64,000 nucleotides of DNA, taken from Ctenosaura bakeri (taxonomy: Eukaryota > Chordata > Lepidosauria > Squamata > Iguanidae). Shown here one piece after another: positions 23,546-35,852 of this stretch (position 1 is its first letter; each line of letters opens with the position of its first letter). A model generated the notes under the pieces. The model had not been told where the DNA came from, made no database searches, and saw only the letters and a list, made by a program, of their open reading frames with translations. Position numbers and translations under genes: made by a program. Location: assembly GCA_948474755.1 (NCBI GenBank), contig CAOLHI010000147.1, positions 791,398 through 855,397 on the forward strand, given 5' to 3'.

Positions 23546-23815
23546 AGCACTCTGGAATCAAATGCTTTTAGCTGCTACTGTAACAATTCTGATATGTTTC
23601 ATGACTCTTCTAGAGGTTAAGCATCAGAAGTAACCAAAAAAGTGCCTGTAGCTCATTTTCACAGATTCATTCATCATTCAATCTTTTGTAACTTCAGCAG
23701 TAGAATACTGCAATTCACTTTACAGATGGAACTGTCCTTGATTATGCTTTTGAAATTTTGAAAACACAGCATGTCTCAAATTTTTGCATGTGTGTTTAAA
23801 TTATATTACGGTATG

Positions 23816-24050
23816 TTATCTATATACCCTAAAGGCACCAAATCCTGTCTGATCTTGGAAGCTAAATGGGTTAGTACTTGGATGGGAGACCATCGATGAG
23901 TACCAGGTGCTCTAGGCTATATTTCAGAGAAAGGAACTGGCAAAGCCACCTCTGAGTACTCCTTGCCTAAGAAGACTCTATGAAATTCACGGAGTCTCCA
24001 TAAGTTGATGGGTGGCTTAAAAGCATAGAAACACACACACACACACACTG
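23816..24050 (+). mobile_element. SINE with a 5S rRNA-derived head
   Basis: 23824-23920 follows vertebrate 5S rRNA closely. Key runs are tgtctgatcttggaagctaa, ggttagtacttggatgggag (with the box C core at 23880-23891) and gtaccaggtgctctaggct. Relative to 5S RNA, about 11 bases are missing between gctaa and tgggttagtac, which damages the internal promoter between box A and the intermediate element. The body (ggaactggcaaagccacctc, cttgcctaagaagactctat) and the tail (gtctccataagttgatgggt, then an AC run) resemble the Sauria/Bov-B tail. It is a dead SINE, not a 5S gene. Confidence 0.9.
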
Positions 24051-25091
24051 TCTTGAGTACCTGTTTTCTTAGTGAGCTGGAGTATGAAGAAATAAATACT
24101 GCCTGTCTTTCTCTCCTTTCCGCTTTAACAATGGAGCTCCTCATAGTAATATAAAAGATTTTAGGAGGTAGCGAACCAGAACATTTCATGATCTAGATTT
24201 GTCAGCTTCCGGAAAGCGAGTGAAGCTGTGATAAATGTATCTATTCAAAGTCTCTCACAGTAGCGCCGTCATTAAACCAGCTCTTCAACAGAAAAGGATG
24301 CTGATGGCATTTGTTTTCTGCTTTCTCACAGCTGTAGGAGAAAAGATTTAATGTAAAAATAATCATGAAGGTCACTCACTTGCCTGCCCTCTCCATGGAT
24401 CTCATGGGCTGCATTGCACACATCATTTTCAAAAATTGATTTCCTGGAAGGTGGAGCAAAGGGAGGAAAACGGAGTACTGTTCATTCCTGGAAAGGGCTT
24501 GCTCTACACATGGAGCTGAAGAAGCTGCTCTTTCATTGATTGATTTACCCACTCAACATTTGTGGTGATACTATTTTTCTTGATAACAATGGATTGCAAA
24601 GGAGTGTAGCTCAGGGCATGGGAGGTTTGATACTTGCAACTCTGCAAAGCAGTGACCTTTTAAAACCAGAGACTTGATCCTGCAAGAGGTCCTGAATGCT
24701 TGCTTCGAGGTCATGAAAACATTCATTCCCCACTGGCTCAGGGAGTCAATGTCACTCTTTATCCCAGGGCTTGAGAAAAAGATGGGAGGGAAATATATAT
24801 ATTTATATATTAAATACTCTGCAAAGTAGTTAAATGGTTGTTTTCTCAAGGACCTAACTACAAAGTAGACATACTTTATTAGTTACATGTATATGCCACC
24901 TCTCCTTCAATGAGCTCAAGGAGTGTACATGGCTCTTCTCTCACTACTTGATCTCTACCCTAACAACCTTATGAAATAGGCAGTGGCAGGTGATAGTTTC
25001 TATGTTAGTGGGACAAGGAATCCACACTGGTGTTTAATCTGAACAATAAAGAACTCAGCCAAGGCACGGAACCTACCGTGTGGATAGGGTT
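24051..25091. other. Unassigned intronic sequence
   Basis: No repeat with ends recognised. A short TA-rich run lies at 24793-24812. No exon recognised. Confidence 0.45.
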
Positions 25092-26690
25092 CAGCACGTT
25101 ACAGAATCTCAGAATCATACAGTTGGGAGGGACTCCATTGGCCACTGAGTCCAACCCCTTGCTCAATGCAGGATCTCCAGCTAAAGCATCCCCAGCAGGT
25201 AGCTGTTTAACCTCCTTTTGAAGACTTCCAGAGAAGGAGACTCCACAAGCTCTCTAGGCAATTAGTTCCATTGCCAAAGTACTCTTTCCTTCTAATGTTC
25301 AATCAATATCTACCCTCCTTTAACTCAAGATCATTAGATGTGGTTCTGCCCTCCAAAGCAGCAGAGAACAAATCTGCACCCTCCTCTCTGTGAGAGCCCT
25401 TGTGATATTTAAAGAGTACATTCGTATCATGTCTCAGTCTTCCTTTCACCAAGCTGAACATACCCAGCTCTTTCCTCATATGTTTGGTTCTGCATACCTC
25501 GCATCATCTTTATTCCCTTCTCTGAACCTGCTTCAACTTTTCTATATCCTTCTTAAAATGAGGCACCCAGAACTGAATGAAGTACTCCAGATGAGCTGTG
25601 ACCAGTGCAGAATATAGTGTACTGTTACTTCCCTCATCTTGGAAACTATGCTTCTATTAATGCAGGCTAAAATAGCATTCACCTTCTTTGCTGCAGCATC
25701 ACACTGCTGGCTCATGTTCAACTTATGAGCAATAATAATCCATTTAAAGTCCATTTTGTATGTAGTACTGCTGCATCATATTTCCCCCATCCTATACCTG
25801 TGCATTTCATTTTTGTGGCTTAAAGTTTGTCTCTACTTGATTACATTTTGTTAATTGCAACCCAGTTTTCAGTTTGTCAAAGTCCTTTTGCACTCTATTC
25901 TTATCTTCCCACGTGTTACCCATCCCTCCCAGTTTTGTATCATCTGCAAATCCGAAAAGATCTCCCTACACCCTGTTGTCTAAGCCATTGATAAAAATGT
26001 TGAAGAATAACAGCCCTAGGACAGAATCCTGAGACTTCCTTTCAGTTTGAAGTGCAGCCACTGACAACTCTTTGAGCATGATTTTCCACTTAGTTATGGA
26101 TCCATCTGAGGGTGTTTCCATCTATTCCATTTTTAATCAGTTTGCTAAACAAAATATTATTGATGACCTTATTAAATGCCTTGCTGAAATCCAGATAAAT
26201 GACATCCACAGCATTCCCACCATCTAATAGAGTAGAGACTTGATTAGAAAAAGATACGATTAGTTTAGCAGGATTTGTCCTTGACAAACTCATGCTGACT
26301 CCTAATAACTGATTCCATTGCTATCCAAATACTTGTGGACAGACTCCTATATAATCCATTCTAATATTTTTCCTGTTATTAAGGTTACATTGATTGGCCT
26401 GTAGTTTTCTAGATCTCATTTTTTGCCTTTTTTTTTTTTTTAAAGAGGGACAATGTTTCTTGGTCTCCAGTCCTCTGGCACCTCACTCATTCTCCAAGAT
26501 TTCTCAGAAATGATGGTAAGCGGTTCTACAAGTATGTTAGCAAGTTCCTTTGCTTCTCTGGGATGCACTTCATCTGGCCCCGCAGATCTGAACTCATGTA
26601 GGTTAACTAGGTCATTCCTGACTAATTCCAAATTAACCTTGATTTGCAATCTAGATCCTTGCCAAGGTCTCTGCTGATGCATGGAAGCAC
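25092..26690 (-). pseudogene. CR1 ORF2 reverse-transcriptase remnant
   Basis: In order on the minus strand: SAGPDEVHPREAKELAN and SWRMSEVPEDWRP (RT entry, 26440-26600); VDVIYLDFSKAFN (motif A, 26171-26197, first Asp kept); LFGFADDTKLG (motif C, FADD codons at 25939-25950); and [20 protein letters not shown] (C-terminal region, 25630-25720). Stops and frame changes separate the blocks. Untranslated region and tail follow. Confidence 0.85.
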
Positions 26691-26821
26691 ACAGTCCTTT
26701 TAGGGGGATAAACTGAAGTAAAATAGGTATTGAGCAGTTCCCCCTTTTTTGTGGTAATCTGTTAGCTTTTTGCCATGCTTGCTGAGCAGCAGTCCCACCA
26801 TTTCCTTGGTCATTCTCTTGT

Positions 26822-27220
26822 TCAGAGAACCATCTGCAGAGACAAGTTATTCAGTTCTAGCATTCTTCTCTCTTGTCCTAGGCCATATCCTTCAATAGGC
26901 AGGAGTGAACAAATAACAACTTGTTCCCCAAGGTAATTTATGTTCCTACCCAGAGTCTCACAGTACCTTGCAATAGGCTGAAGACTGTATCTTGTAGTGT
27001 CATTTGTTCCAACATGGATCCAAAGGAAGTGACAATGGTTGGTGGGCTTGATGAGTCTTTTCAGCCTCTCTGTCACATTGTGGAACTTTGCCCCTGGAGA
27101 TACCTCCTGAGATATATTTTCAGGCTCATACATCATGACTCTGTTCCTCTCAATAAAGAATCTCTTACCACCATCAAATACCTTTTCCTCCTCTGGGAAC
27201 TGGTGAGGTCATTCCATCTA
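26822..27220 (-). pseudogene. CR1 ORF1 esterase-domain remnant
   Basis: Minus-strand translation includes DSLLRGTE just after a former GDSLL block (Gly changed to Arg), then FHNVTERLKRLIKP, HVGTNDTTRYSLQ and EQVVICSLLPIEGYGLGQ. This order matches the SGNH/GDSL-type esterase domain in ORF1 of reptile and bird CR1 elements, including the GTND block. It breaks off before the C-terminal Asp-x-x-His block. Confidence 0.8.
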
Positions 27221-27240
27221 TAGAACCCTCAAAGGTCACC

Positions 27241-28035
27241 TCTCTGCCATCTGGCAAGAAAATATATGGCACAGATGTACCAGATCACTGCAACATGTTT
27301 ACTTGTCCCATATACAGACAGTGGAACAGCATTACAGAACTCCTCTTTGAACTCCCCTGCAAAATACCCATGCAAAAAGACTATTTTCCTCTTCCTCTTT
27401 ACCAAGTTCCAGAGAGTGAAAGCAGCAGTTAATTCCATCCTCAACCAAGTCAATGATTCACTTCTTCTCTGCAGAAACCCCACCAACTTAGACCATGTGC
27501 CCAGGGAGAGCACACAACCTAAACCACATAAACACACACACACAAATCTCTAAATAGCTTGGCCAAACAATCAGCCTTGACTACAAAAACACATGTTCAC
27601 TCTCATGTTCTGTCTCAGCTGAGATCCCTCCAGAGATCTACAGGTATACACAAGAGCTCAACAAGTACTGATATGGCCAAGTTTGAAAGCATCAGTTAAT
27701 CAGATCCTTTGAACATTTTTAAAAATGTCGTTCCTAAAAAAATTATCTTAAACAAGTGCTATCTCTTTCACTGATGATGGCTGAAGTGACTATAAACTAT
27801 CTGTATTGTGTACTTCCTTGTTTTCTAATGCAGAGAATACATTTGAGAAGGGTTTTTAAGACAATAATGCACTTGTTACTCCATTAACTAAAAGCAAAGA
27901 ATCACAGCATTCTGGCCAAAAAGATTACATCAAAGTCACTTGTGCACCTTATTGGTGGAGAGATTAATTTAGAGTTGCTACTCTAAGATCAGCAAATCAA
28001 AAATACTCTCAGAGTCAATATGTCTTAAAGAGAAA
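27241..28035. other. Unassigned; possibly 5' part of the CR1
   Basis: A 104-codon minus frame (27229-27543) directly precedes the CR1 esterase remnant and could be more CR1 ORF1, but I do not recognise it. An AC run lies at 27530-27544. The rest is unique-looking. Confidence 0.35.
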
Positions 28036-28245
28036 GTGTTGTTGTTATTTGCCTTCAATTCATTTCTGACTCATGATGACCCTAAGGTGACCCTGTCAGG
28101 GAGTTTTCTTGGCAAGATTTCTGAGGCTGAGAGCGTGTAACTCATCCAAAGTCACTCAGTGGGTTCCCATGGCCATGTGGAGACTTTAACTCTGGTCTCT
28201 TAGGGTTCTAGTTCAATACTCAACCCATTACACCTTACTGGCACT
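28036..28245 (-). mobile_element. Sauria-type SINE
   Basis: The plus strand begins gttgttgttatttgccttca. The body has cttggcaagatttctgaggc and ccaaagtcactcagtgggtt. It ends in a tRNA-like head tcaacccattacacctta. Full length without an exact target duplication. Confidence 0.88.
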
Positions 28246-30284
28246 CAAAGAAACACCTTGCATAAAGACAATTCTACAGTTTGGTTTTTTGAAATTAGAG
28301 AGGATGTTACGTTAAGGGTTTTGGATTGGCCCGTTTATGTATCTGCTAATGGGAGAGGCATGTAGGATGATGGGGGAAAAAACATGAAGGAGACACAGAT
28401 CCTCACTCTGACACAAATCTCCAGAGCACATTTCCATCATACATAGGTTCATCACCACCATGAAGGTGCAAGGGTGCATCTAAGTTGAGAAGGTAGGAGC
28501 AATAGAGTTCATTGCTTATATTACAAAGACACAAATGTTCACATGGCGGTAACAGCTGTAAAGGAGTGTAAACACAAGAAGTAGTTCTTATATACAATAT
28601 AATACCATGCAGTTACAAGCAATAGCCACTTATGGCAGTATAAGTGATTATTGCAAGGCATATGGCAAGACAGGGATATACAGTCAGTACCAAATCCACA
28701 ACAAATCATCTTCCTTCTCCACCACAGCCCAGAGATTACTTGTACACCACCATCTAAGTAACTTCTGCAGTTTCATAGTAAGTGAGAAATGGAGAACAGG
28801 TTGTAATGATAGGCTAACAGCTTTGCCACAAATCCACCATTTGCAAAGCATATGGCAACTCCTATCTTACCTCACTGAAAATAGGGGTAGCATGAATTTG
28901 TCCGAAACAAAAGTGAGAACCTCAGCTTCATTCACAAATAGTACATTTAGAAGTACAGAAGGATACAGAAGTATGGTAGTTTTGCTATAGAGTAGTATCA
29001 ACAAAGCCTAGATTTTAATCAAGATAGGATTGGAAATCTAATCCTTTAACTCAACAGGTTCAGTAGGACAATATTATTAGTCAAAACAATGGTGGTGGCC
29101 TGAAGTCTCATTATGGCTCCTGAAATGTGGGTGAACAGAAGCCCTCTTTTAGTGTGAAGTTTTCTATGCAGCAGATCTCCTCTTCTCCCTCTACTGTTTA
29201 TACTTTCTCCTGATTAATGAGCGCCAGTTGCCAATTAGGACTGCCAAAAGATCTTCTATGCTCTTTATATCACACCATAAAACACTCAATGGTATTTTTC
29301 AAGTCTTTTCATACTCATTCTCCTTAGCAGCATTTTAAAAATAATTTATTGGTGGTTTACTCTTACCATCACAATATTTCTTTTCCATTTTCCTCCTGCT
29401 TTAGGCATAGTCTCTGAACACTGAATATGTCCATCAGACTAGTTGGCTGCAGCCTCTGTTAAATTGCTCTTGCTGCTGGTGCTCTTGCTGCCTACCATCC
29501 AGTAAAATATTGATTTCTACTGCACAAGCAAAAATCGATATTCCCCCAAGACATAGTTGATTGGCAACAGTGTGCCAGAGATGAGCTCCTCAAGCCCAGC
29601 ATTAAGACTAGCATCCATTTAAAATCAAAACAAAAATGCGTGTAAGAAAAGAAACAAAAATAGCTATGGTGGAAAAGACACATGCAAGCAAAGACGCTGT
29701 GAGCACTAAAAGCTGGAAACATAACTAGAAGGCTGAAGCAACCACAAGATTTTTCCCTCCTAAATAGGCATGCTTCTTAAGTTAAATGTCTCAATATGGA
29801 ACCAAATGTCACTCAAGTATGGTGATGTCTGTATCTGTTTCTCTGCCAAAGACACATATTTGTGGGAAAGAGCTAGAAGCCACCAAGTTGAACATATATC
29901 CCAGCAGTAAAATAGATTAGCACACAGCCATTTGAACTGACAACCTTTTCCCCAGGTACTGTAAAAGAAGAGCAGCTTGTAAAACAGACTATGTGCTCCT
30001 AGCTCCACCCCAACCAATTTCTAGATGGCCCCTGGCCATTCTACCAAATGAAGATGTGGTAGAATGTTTGTGAACACCTTTATTTGCAAAGCATGACAAA
30101 TTGTGCTCAAAAGCCATCAAGGATGTAAGAAACCACTCATACCTGAACATTACATTGCTCTCCTGAACACTGTAATGTTCCTTTTTTATAAAAATATGCA
30201 ATGTGGCAGCTATAACTCATATGCTCAAAAACTGTGAAGGATTTATTGTTAGATAATGTCATTTATATTTTTGAACTGTCATCT
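28246..30284. other. Unassigned intronic sequence
   Basis: 28380-28990 contains a 127-codon plus frame without recognisable motifs or good codon structure. No repeat with ends. Nothing supportable. Confidence 0.45.
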
Positions 30285-30378
30285 CTGATCTGGCTGCTTA
30301 CAGATATGCTGGATTACAACTTCCATCACGTGTTGTAGTTCAATACATCACAAGGGCACCAAATTGAGGAACAGTTTT
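30285..30378. repeat. hAT-like MITE remnant
   Basis: gctggattacaacttccatc is paired loosely with a following gttgtagttcaatacatcac. Same family as 6925 and 49873. Confidence 0.45.
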
Positions 30379-31699
30379 TAAGAGCCTGGAAAACTGTGAG
30401 CACAACATCTTTGAGGCAAAATACACTTTTTGGCCACTCTTTGGAGAATGGAGATTCCTTGACAAGGCAAAAGTTAGCAAGTTCTGTCACAAAAGATCAC
30501 AGACAAGTAGGAAAACCACAGACAGACATCTGGAGTATATTTGAAGTGTAGTACAAATGAGAAAACAAAGAACTGTGGCATAACAGGATGTTCAAATGAA
30601 TGGTGCCTACTCTAAATATTATCTCCTGGTGACTTGATCACTTTTGCTATATCTACAGGAGCATAATTTCCATGACAACCAAGGAACCATCTCTGTAACC
30701 TAAACCTTCAACCTGTTCACCCTCAAGCCACCTTCCAAGTCTATAATGTTCCCAAGATAGGATACACTATAAAGCAATAAAATTCAGTATACTGTTTATT
30801 GCCATGAATAGGTACCATAAGCATTTGCATGAGTTTCGGGTTCTCCTTCCATACCCTAACTGGTCTATGGTTTTGCAATTTTCACACCTGCATGTTCAAA
30901 ACCCAGTTAGTCAGAAGAAAGAGACTATCTGTATTCTGACCCTACCTGCTCATACCCTTCTGCTAGAATGGGACATTCAGACATAGTCATGTCATTGCAA
31001 GGGAAGACATGAATTGAAATCCACAAAAACTCTTGCTAAAATAAATCAGTTAAGTGTTAAAAGGCAGATAATCTTCCACCCTCCCACTTTCCTTTTTATA
31101 AGACACAAACTGTTTGATCAGCATGCATGCAAACAGACACACAAATACATAAATAAATTGTGCATTCTTTCCAGATTTTGATTGCAACTGCAGTTATTTC
31201 AAGGATATGATCCTAACTTTAGAAGCTGTAATTTCTATTAATGCCCCCTAAACCCTCATCACATAAGAACTAACAGAAGATACTGCCATCTGTTCTGTTC
31301 TATTGTCAAGATATCTTTTTTCCTATTTCCCTTAAAACACTCTTTCTAAAATATTAAATTAATATCTTGTGTTAAGAGAAGGAATTTTAAAAATGGGGTG
31401 AGTACATGAAAGCAACAGAGATGAAACCCAGGTTTTCTGACTAGTGCCACAACCAACAATCAGTGGATAGTCTTTGGTCTCTTGTGTGCTATAAGAAGAA
31501 AGTGCTCAAGACAAAAACATCACACTTGCTTTTTATGACAAAGGTTTATACCTTTTAAAAACAATTATTTTGCGGTTTAATATACATTCATTTATTACTT
31601 ACAATTTGAACAAGAGTTTGTCCTTTCTGATATAAAAACTAAAAGTGGATTAAGTTTTGCTACAGTGTTTGTTGGTGAAGCTGTCACCATTAACACATA
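30379..31699. other. Unassigned intronic sequence
   Basis: AT-rich and unique-looking. No feature recognised. Confidence 0.45.
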
Positions 31700-31705
31700 G
31701 CATAG

Positions 31706-31795
31706 TTTGAGGAAGTTACTTTTTTGGACTATAACCCCCAGAATCTGAGGGCTAAAGCTCCAAAAAGTAACTTTTCCAAACTCTGATAATAACAT
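31706..31795. repeat. Short palindromic MITE
   Basis: gttacttttttggactataa pairs with the reverse of gctccaaaaagtaacttttc about 40 bases later. The centre is cccagaatctgagggc. Non-coding. Confidence 0.6.
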
Positions 31796-33109
31796 ACAAT
31801 ATACAATGCCTTGCTTGTATCTCTTCAGTTCTACCTGAGCTCTGGAAGCCAGCTCTGCCCTGCACTGAACTTATACTTCTCTAAGGATGGAGCAGCCTTA
31901 ATCATTCCTTGTAATACTATGAATTTATGGTGACCTATGCAAAGCAATCTTCTGCAAGTTCAGGTCCAAATGCAACTGCTACTCCTGACTAGAGCAGACC
32001 CACTGAATCAAGGAGATTTACTTCAGTGTTGACTTGTTATTCAGCAACTGCTTCAGTGGATCTCCTCAAGTTGAGAATAGCAAGTGGGTTTAACCTTACA
32101 TGGGAGTAAGTCCTGTGTGATTACTCCCATGTAAAGTGCAATGGATTATAGCCAAAGCTTTTCACAGAAATATTCTCCATGGCATCCAGTAAAGCCATCT
32201 CTTGTGTTAACGGGTTTGAGATTGCAGTCATGGATTTCAGAGCCAAACGGCATGTTATCCTGAATGCACAGCAATTAGCTACATCATTATTAGCATCCTG
32301 TATCTTGCTTTAAAAATAAGCAATCTGGTTTGGGACCCTAATGTGAGCATGTGTGTGTGAGCCCTGCAGAGGAATTTAGCCCTTAACTGCTTTGAAATAA
32401 TTGCCTGTTACACTTGCAAGATACACACACACACTAACTGAAGCAAACAGAAGCTGTACAGAGTTGCAAGATTCTCATATCAGAATCATGATAGACAAAT
32501 GGATCCCTGCTCCCTGACTATTCAAACTGTGGTTCCAATCTATATGAGATCCCCTTTATCTACTTTTAGCGAAGAAGTAAAGAAAAAAAAAGAAAAAAAG
32601 GGAGGGGGAGTAAGTACTTTTTAAAGTAAAAGTAAGTAACTGGGCATGAGCATTTTTAGGATTTAATACACTTTTGAGGGAGCGAGTCTCAGTGGGCACA
32701 GAGGGACTTTCTTCTGATTACACTGTTAGTTTCAGGTTTTTGTGTGCCAGGTGATATGAAAAACCTATTATTAAAAGCAATGCAATCAGCTTATACATAC
32801 TCATGCACAAAAAAGAACAATGCGGGAAGAGTGGACGTGCGGGGGTGGTCGGGACAGAATGAAAGGAAGGTGGAAGAATAGACTTGTCAGGAGACAGGAC
32901 TTTTGAGTGCATGCATGTTTCACAGCAGTCCTTCTCATGCCAAAGATGCACAGCTTACCTATGGAGGACATCCTCTATATAAAGTTTATATACACTTGAA
33001 TGCTAGTATTATGAAATGTGTTGCTCCTGTCTGGAGGCAATTACCCCCATGTCGTACATGTCGTCAGAGGTATAGCTTTCTGCTCCATGTGCCCATGAAG
33101 ATTCAAAGA
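31796..33109. other. Mostly unassigned, with one perfect hairpin
   Basis: A perfect 14-bp inverted repeat lies at 32096-32109 and 32121-32134 with an 11-base loop. It is the core of a dispersed reptile repeat around gggagtaagtcctgtg. A polypurine stretch lies at 32578-32610. No gene recognised. Confidence 0.5.
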
Positions 33110-33352
33110 AAAAAAATAACTCGTCTGGTAAGGAGATGTGAGAGGACCTACTCAGTGGCTGTCCCAGACTGTAGAACTGTCTCCCATGAGAGGCTAGGCT
33201 GATCTCCACCCTCTTGCTCTGCTTGCACTAGCAGATACAAACTTTTTATTTAGATAAGCATTTGGAGATTATCTGTATTCCCGCATGGCAAGGAGTTGGA
33301 CTCAACGGCCCTTGAGGTCTTTTCCAACTCTACAATTCTATGATTCTATGAA
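33110..33352 (+). mobile_element. LINE 3' end (CR1/L2 type)
   Basis: A decayed ORF end (gtgagaggacctactcagtg with a following agactgtagaactgtctcc) is followed by gcaaggagttggactcaacg, gtcttttccaactctacaat and two attctatg units at 33333-33350. The tail is CR1-like. Confidence 0.75.
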
Positions 33353-33576
33353 CAAATGTCTGCAGCTTCCCCCAATCATGGATACTCCCAGAATGTCTTT
33401 TCTTTCAGATGACAAATGAGATAAACTCATGAAAAATACCTTAGTTAATTAAAGATCTTTTTCCATCCCTAATATTATTATTGTTTTTACCGAAATGGGT
33501 TCATAAATGTAAAATATTTTGTTGCCCTCAACAACTTGCAGAATTAACTGCCTCACCCACTGAAGACATTTCTGTC

Positions 33577-33750
33577 TTGTTGTTGTCCTTGTGTCTTAAA
33601 GTCATTTCTGACTTATGGTGACCCTAAAGCAAAGGTTTTCTGGGGCTGAGAGTGTATAACACATCCAAGGTCACCCAGCGGGTTTTCATGGCCAGGCGGG
33701 GAATCAAACCCTGATCTTCAGGGCTTGCAAACCACTACATCACACTGGCT
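33577..33750 (-). mobile_element. Sauria-type SINE
   Basis: Tail end gttgttgtccttgtgtctta, centre ggtcacccagcgggttttca, head end accactacatcacactgg. ctgtctt stands on both sides (33570-33576 and just after the head), a possible 7-bp duplication. Confidence 0.88.
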
Positions 33751-33953
33751 GTCTTCTTTAAACTTCCTTAAACAGGGGAAAGGGGGTGTTTTTCCGGAAG
33801 AAGAAGCACTGTTGTATCATCAGCATCAAAAAACAATTGTTATCTTTCTTTGTAAACTATTAAAAATAAGAACACGCTGCATGGGAACTAAGACAAAGCA
33901 TCAGTTTTGTATAATGGAATTTTGGTCCGGTAAACCTGTTTCTTCTTAATATG

Positions 33954-34084
33954 AGCCATTTCTGCACTAGAGTGTTATAGCGCTATGATTCTACTGTCAA
34001 CATCCTATGGAATCCTGGGGTTTGCAGTTTTGGGAGGGGCCATCCAGAATCATAGCGCTATAACACTCTAGTGCGGAAATGGCC
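33954..34084. mobile_element. Palindromic MITE, same family as 16706
   Basis: Arms of about 38 bases, gccatttctgcactagagtg through the ttatagcgctat block and its complement, are nearly perfect. ATG stands on both sides (33951-33953 and 34085-34087). The short centre holds ggaatcctggggtttgcagt. 131 bp, so shorter than the 16706 and 41215 copies. Confidence 0.85.
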
Positions 34085-34599
34085 ATGGGTGCGCACACCA
34101 CCGGACTGCTTAAAAGTTACAAGAAACTATTGAGATTAAAACAGACTATCTTTGCATCACATTGCAGCATAAACCCGATGAAATATTCAGAGTCAATGAG
34201 AGAATAAAATTAGTGGAGACAGAAATCCAGACTAACACCACTGAAACTGCATTTCAGAATTACTGCTTTCAGTTTCTCTGAATGTATATGACTTCACAAG
34301 GATGAAGTAAGGATTATTCTTTCAAAGGAAACTAATGCAAATCCCTATTCTTTTTCCTGCTGTCAGAATGCACAGGAAGAACAATAACCTTCTCCAGGAA
34401 GAAAAGCCTTTTAAAATCTTAACCTTGTCCAGCATGCCAGACCTCACATCTGTTAAAGTACTTCTCACAACACAGTAGTTGTTCTAAAGCAGTAACCGCA
34501 GATTAAGTACATCAGACACAGTGTCTTTCTATCAGAGCTGAGATGTAATATGCATTTCTTCTGAGGTTCTTGTTTTGTTTTGTTTTTTGGCAGCTCTTT

Positions 34600-34915
34600 T
34601 CAAGTGTCTGCCTTATCAGAAATGCACTATGGCTGAGACTTTTTGGTGTTGGCACCCCTGTTATGGAAAGCCCTCCCTGAAGAGGTATATCTGGAACCTG
34701 TAACACTTTTGTGTAGCTCCTGATCAAGATGTTTTTATTTTTTTTCTGTTTTTTTTCTTACTGTAAAACTGCTTTAGGTTGCTATGTAATTTTAGCTGCT
34801 GCTTCCTTTTATTATTCACGTTATCTCTTTATTGTGCATGTTAAAGTTTTTGGCATGGTTGCTATCCACTGTCTTGAATAAAGGGCAGTACACAAAAGCT
34901 TTGAATAAGGATATG
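34600..34915 (+). mobile_element. L2 LINE 3' fragment
   Basis: A decayed ORF2 end near 34660 (ctgttatggaaagccctccc) is followed by a T-rich 3' UTR and a final cactgtcttgaataaagggc. This resembles other L2 3' ends in the window. Confidence 0.55.
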
Positions 34916-35262
34916 TAAATATTACCAGAACAATGTTAAGCTGTCCTGTACTTGTCTTTCTATGAAAGCTGGAAAGACACTGCAGTAAGCAGTCAGTGTT
35001 GAGTGGAACTCAAGAACCCAAGTTCTAGTCCTCCCTGACCCATGAAAGTGGTCAGTCACTATCAGTCTGACCTATCTTGCAGGTTTATTGTTCTGAGGAT
35101 CAAGTGAGGGAGAGAAGAGGCATGGAAGCCACTTTGAATGCACTGGGGGGGGGTCCCAAAGCTGTTTTTTCATATATATGAAAACACAAAGCCTGGAAAT
35201 ATTCAAGAATAACACACTTCTAAAACTGAACAGAACTACCATTTTTATCAGTTTGTTTAAAA
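34916..35262. other. Unassigned intronic sequence
   Basis: No recognised feature other than a G8 run near 35145-35152. Confidence 0.4.
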
Positions 35263-35696
35263 CAGGGGTCAGGAAAATACAGGCCACATGCTGTATAAGC
35301 TCCCTGACAATATTTCATGCCCTGTATCCCCCACCCCCAACAAAGAAATTAAAATTGGAAATTTGATTTAAAAAAAAAAATCCCCAACATCTCCTAGAGA
35401 GCACAGGAGTCAATTTTGTCATGTTTTGGGGAGGCACCAGCCAAAGCGATCCAGGAATTCTGATCAATTCCTTTGAAAAAAGGCCTTTCTGGGACCTAAA
35501 ATGGCTGACACCCACTCCTTCATGTGTCAAAACTGTTCTCAACCTGGGAGTGCTGGGGAGGCATTTCAGTGGGAAAAAAAATTGTAACTGTTTCAGCTGT
35601 CAGAGTAGCTGTGGTGCACTCTGGGCTTCTAGGGATAATCCTGGAAGTCCCTCAAGGACCCACAGGACACACACTAACTTTAGTTGTCCACTCCTG
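35263..35696. mobile_element. hAT-type non-autonomous DNA transposon
   Basis: Left end caggggtcaggaaaatacag and the reverse complement of the right end caggagtggacaactaaag share the CAGGRGT start typical of hAT elements. Flanking 8-mers gtttaaaa (35255-35262) and gttttagg (35697-35704) match at five of eight positions. 434 bp and no transposase. Confidence 0.55.
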
Positions 35697-35759
35697 GTTT
35701 TAGGACTAGACAAAGAAGACTTCTCTTTAGCAATTTGACTGTGCATATTCTCAGAGTTT

Positions 35760-35852
35760 TGAAGCGTTCACCCCTTTGATGGGTGTTCCTGCATAGCAGG
35801 GGGTTGGACTGGATGGCCCCTGGGGTCTCTTCCAACTCTATGATTCTATGTT
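35760..35852 (+). mobile_element. CR1 LINE 3' tail
   Basis: tgcatagcagggggttggac, then tggggtctcttccaactcta, ending in tgattctatg. A short 5'-truncated copy. Confidence 0.82.

Larger units (their letters stand above)
25092..27240 (-). mobile_element. CR1 LINE with ORF1 esterase and RT remnants, endonuclease missing
   Basis: The plus-strand left end reads cagaatctcagaatcataca and then tccaaccccttgc, the reversed CR1 tail. Going rightward (upstream in the element) come the RT domain (to about 26690) and, only about 130 bases later, the SGNH-esterase part of ORF1 (26822-27220). CR1 ORF2 normally starts with an AP-type endonuclease between these, and none can be found. The copy is therefore internally deleted by several hundred bases or more, besides many stops. 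It lies in the same orientation as the host gene. Confidence 0.88.

Noticed and set aside
23824..23920. 5S rRNA gene
   Set aside because: About 11 internal bases are missing, the 3' side continues into a SINE body, and there is no T-run terminator after the 5S part.
28607..28990. 127-codon plus frame
   Set aside because: No recognisable domain; composition typical of chance frames in AT-rich intron; no splice context.
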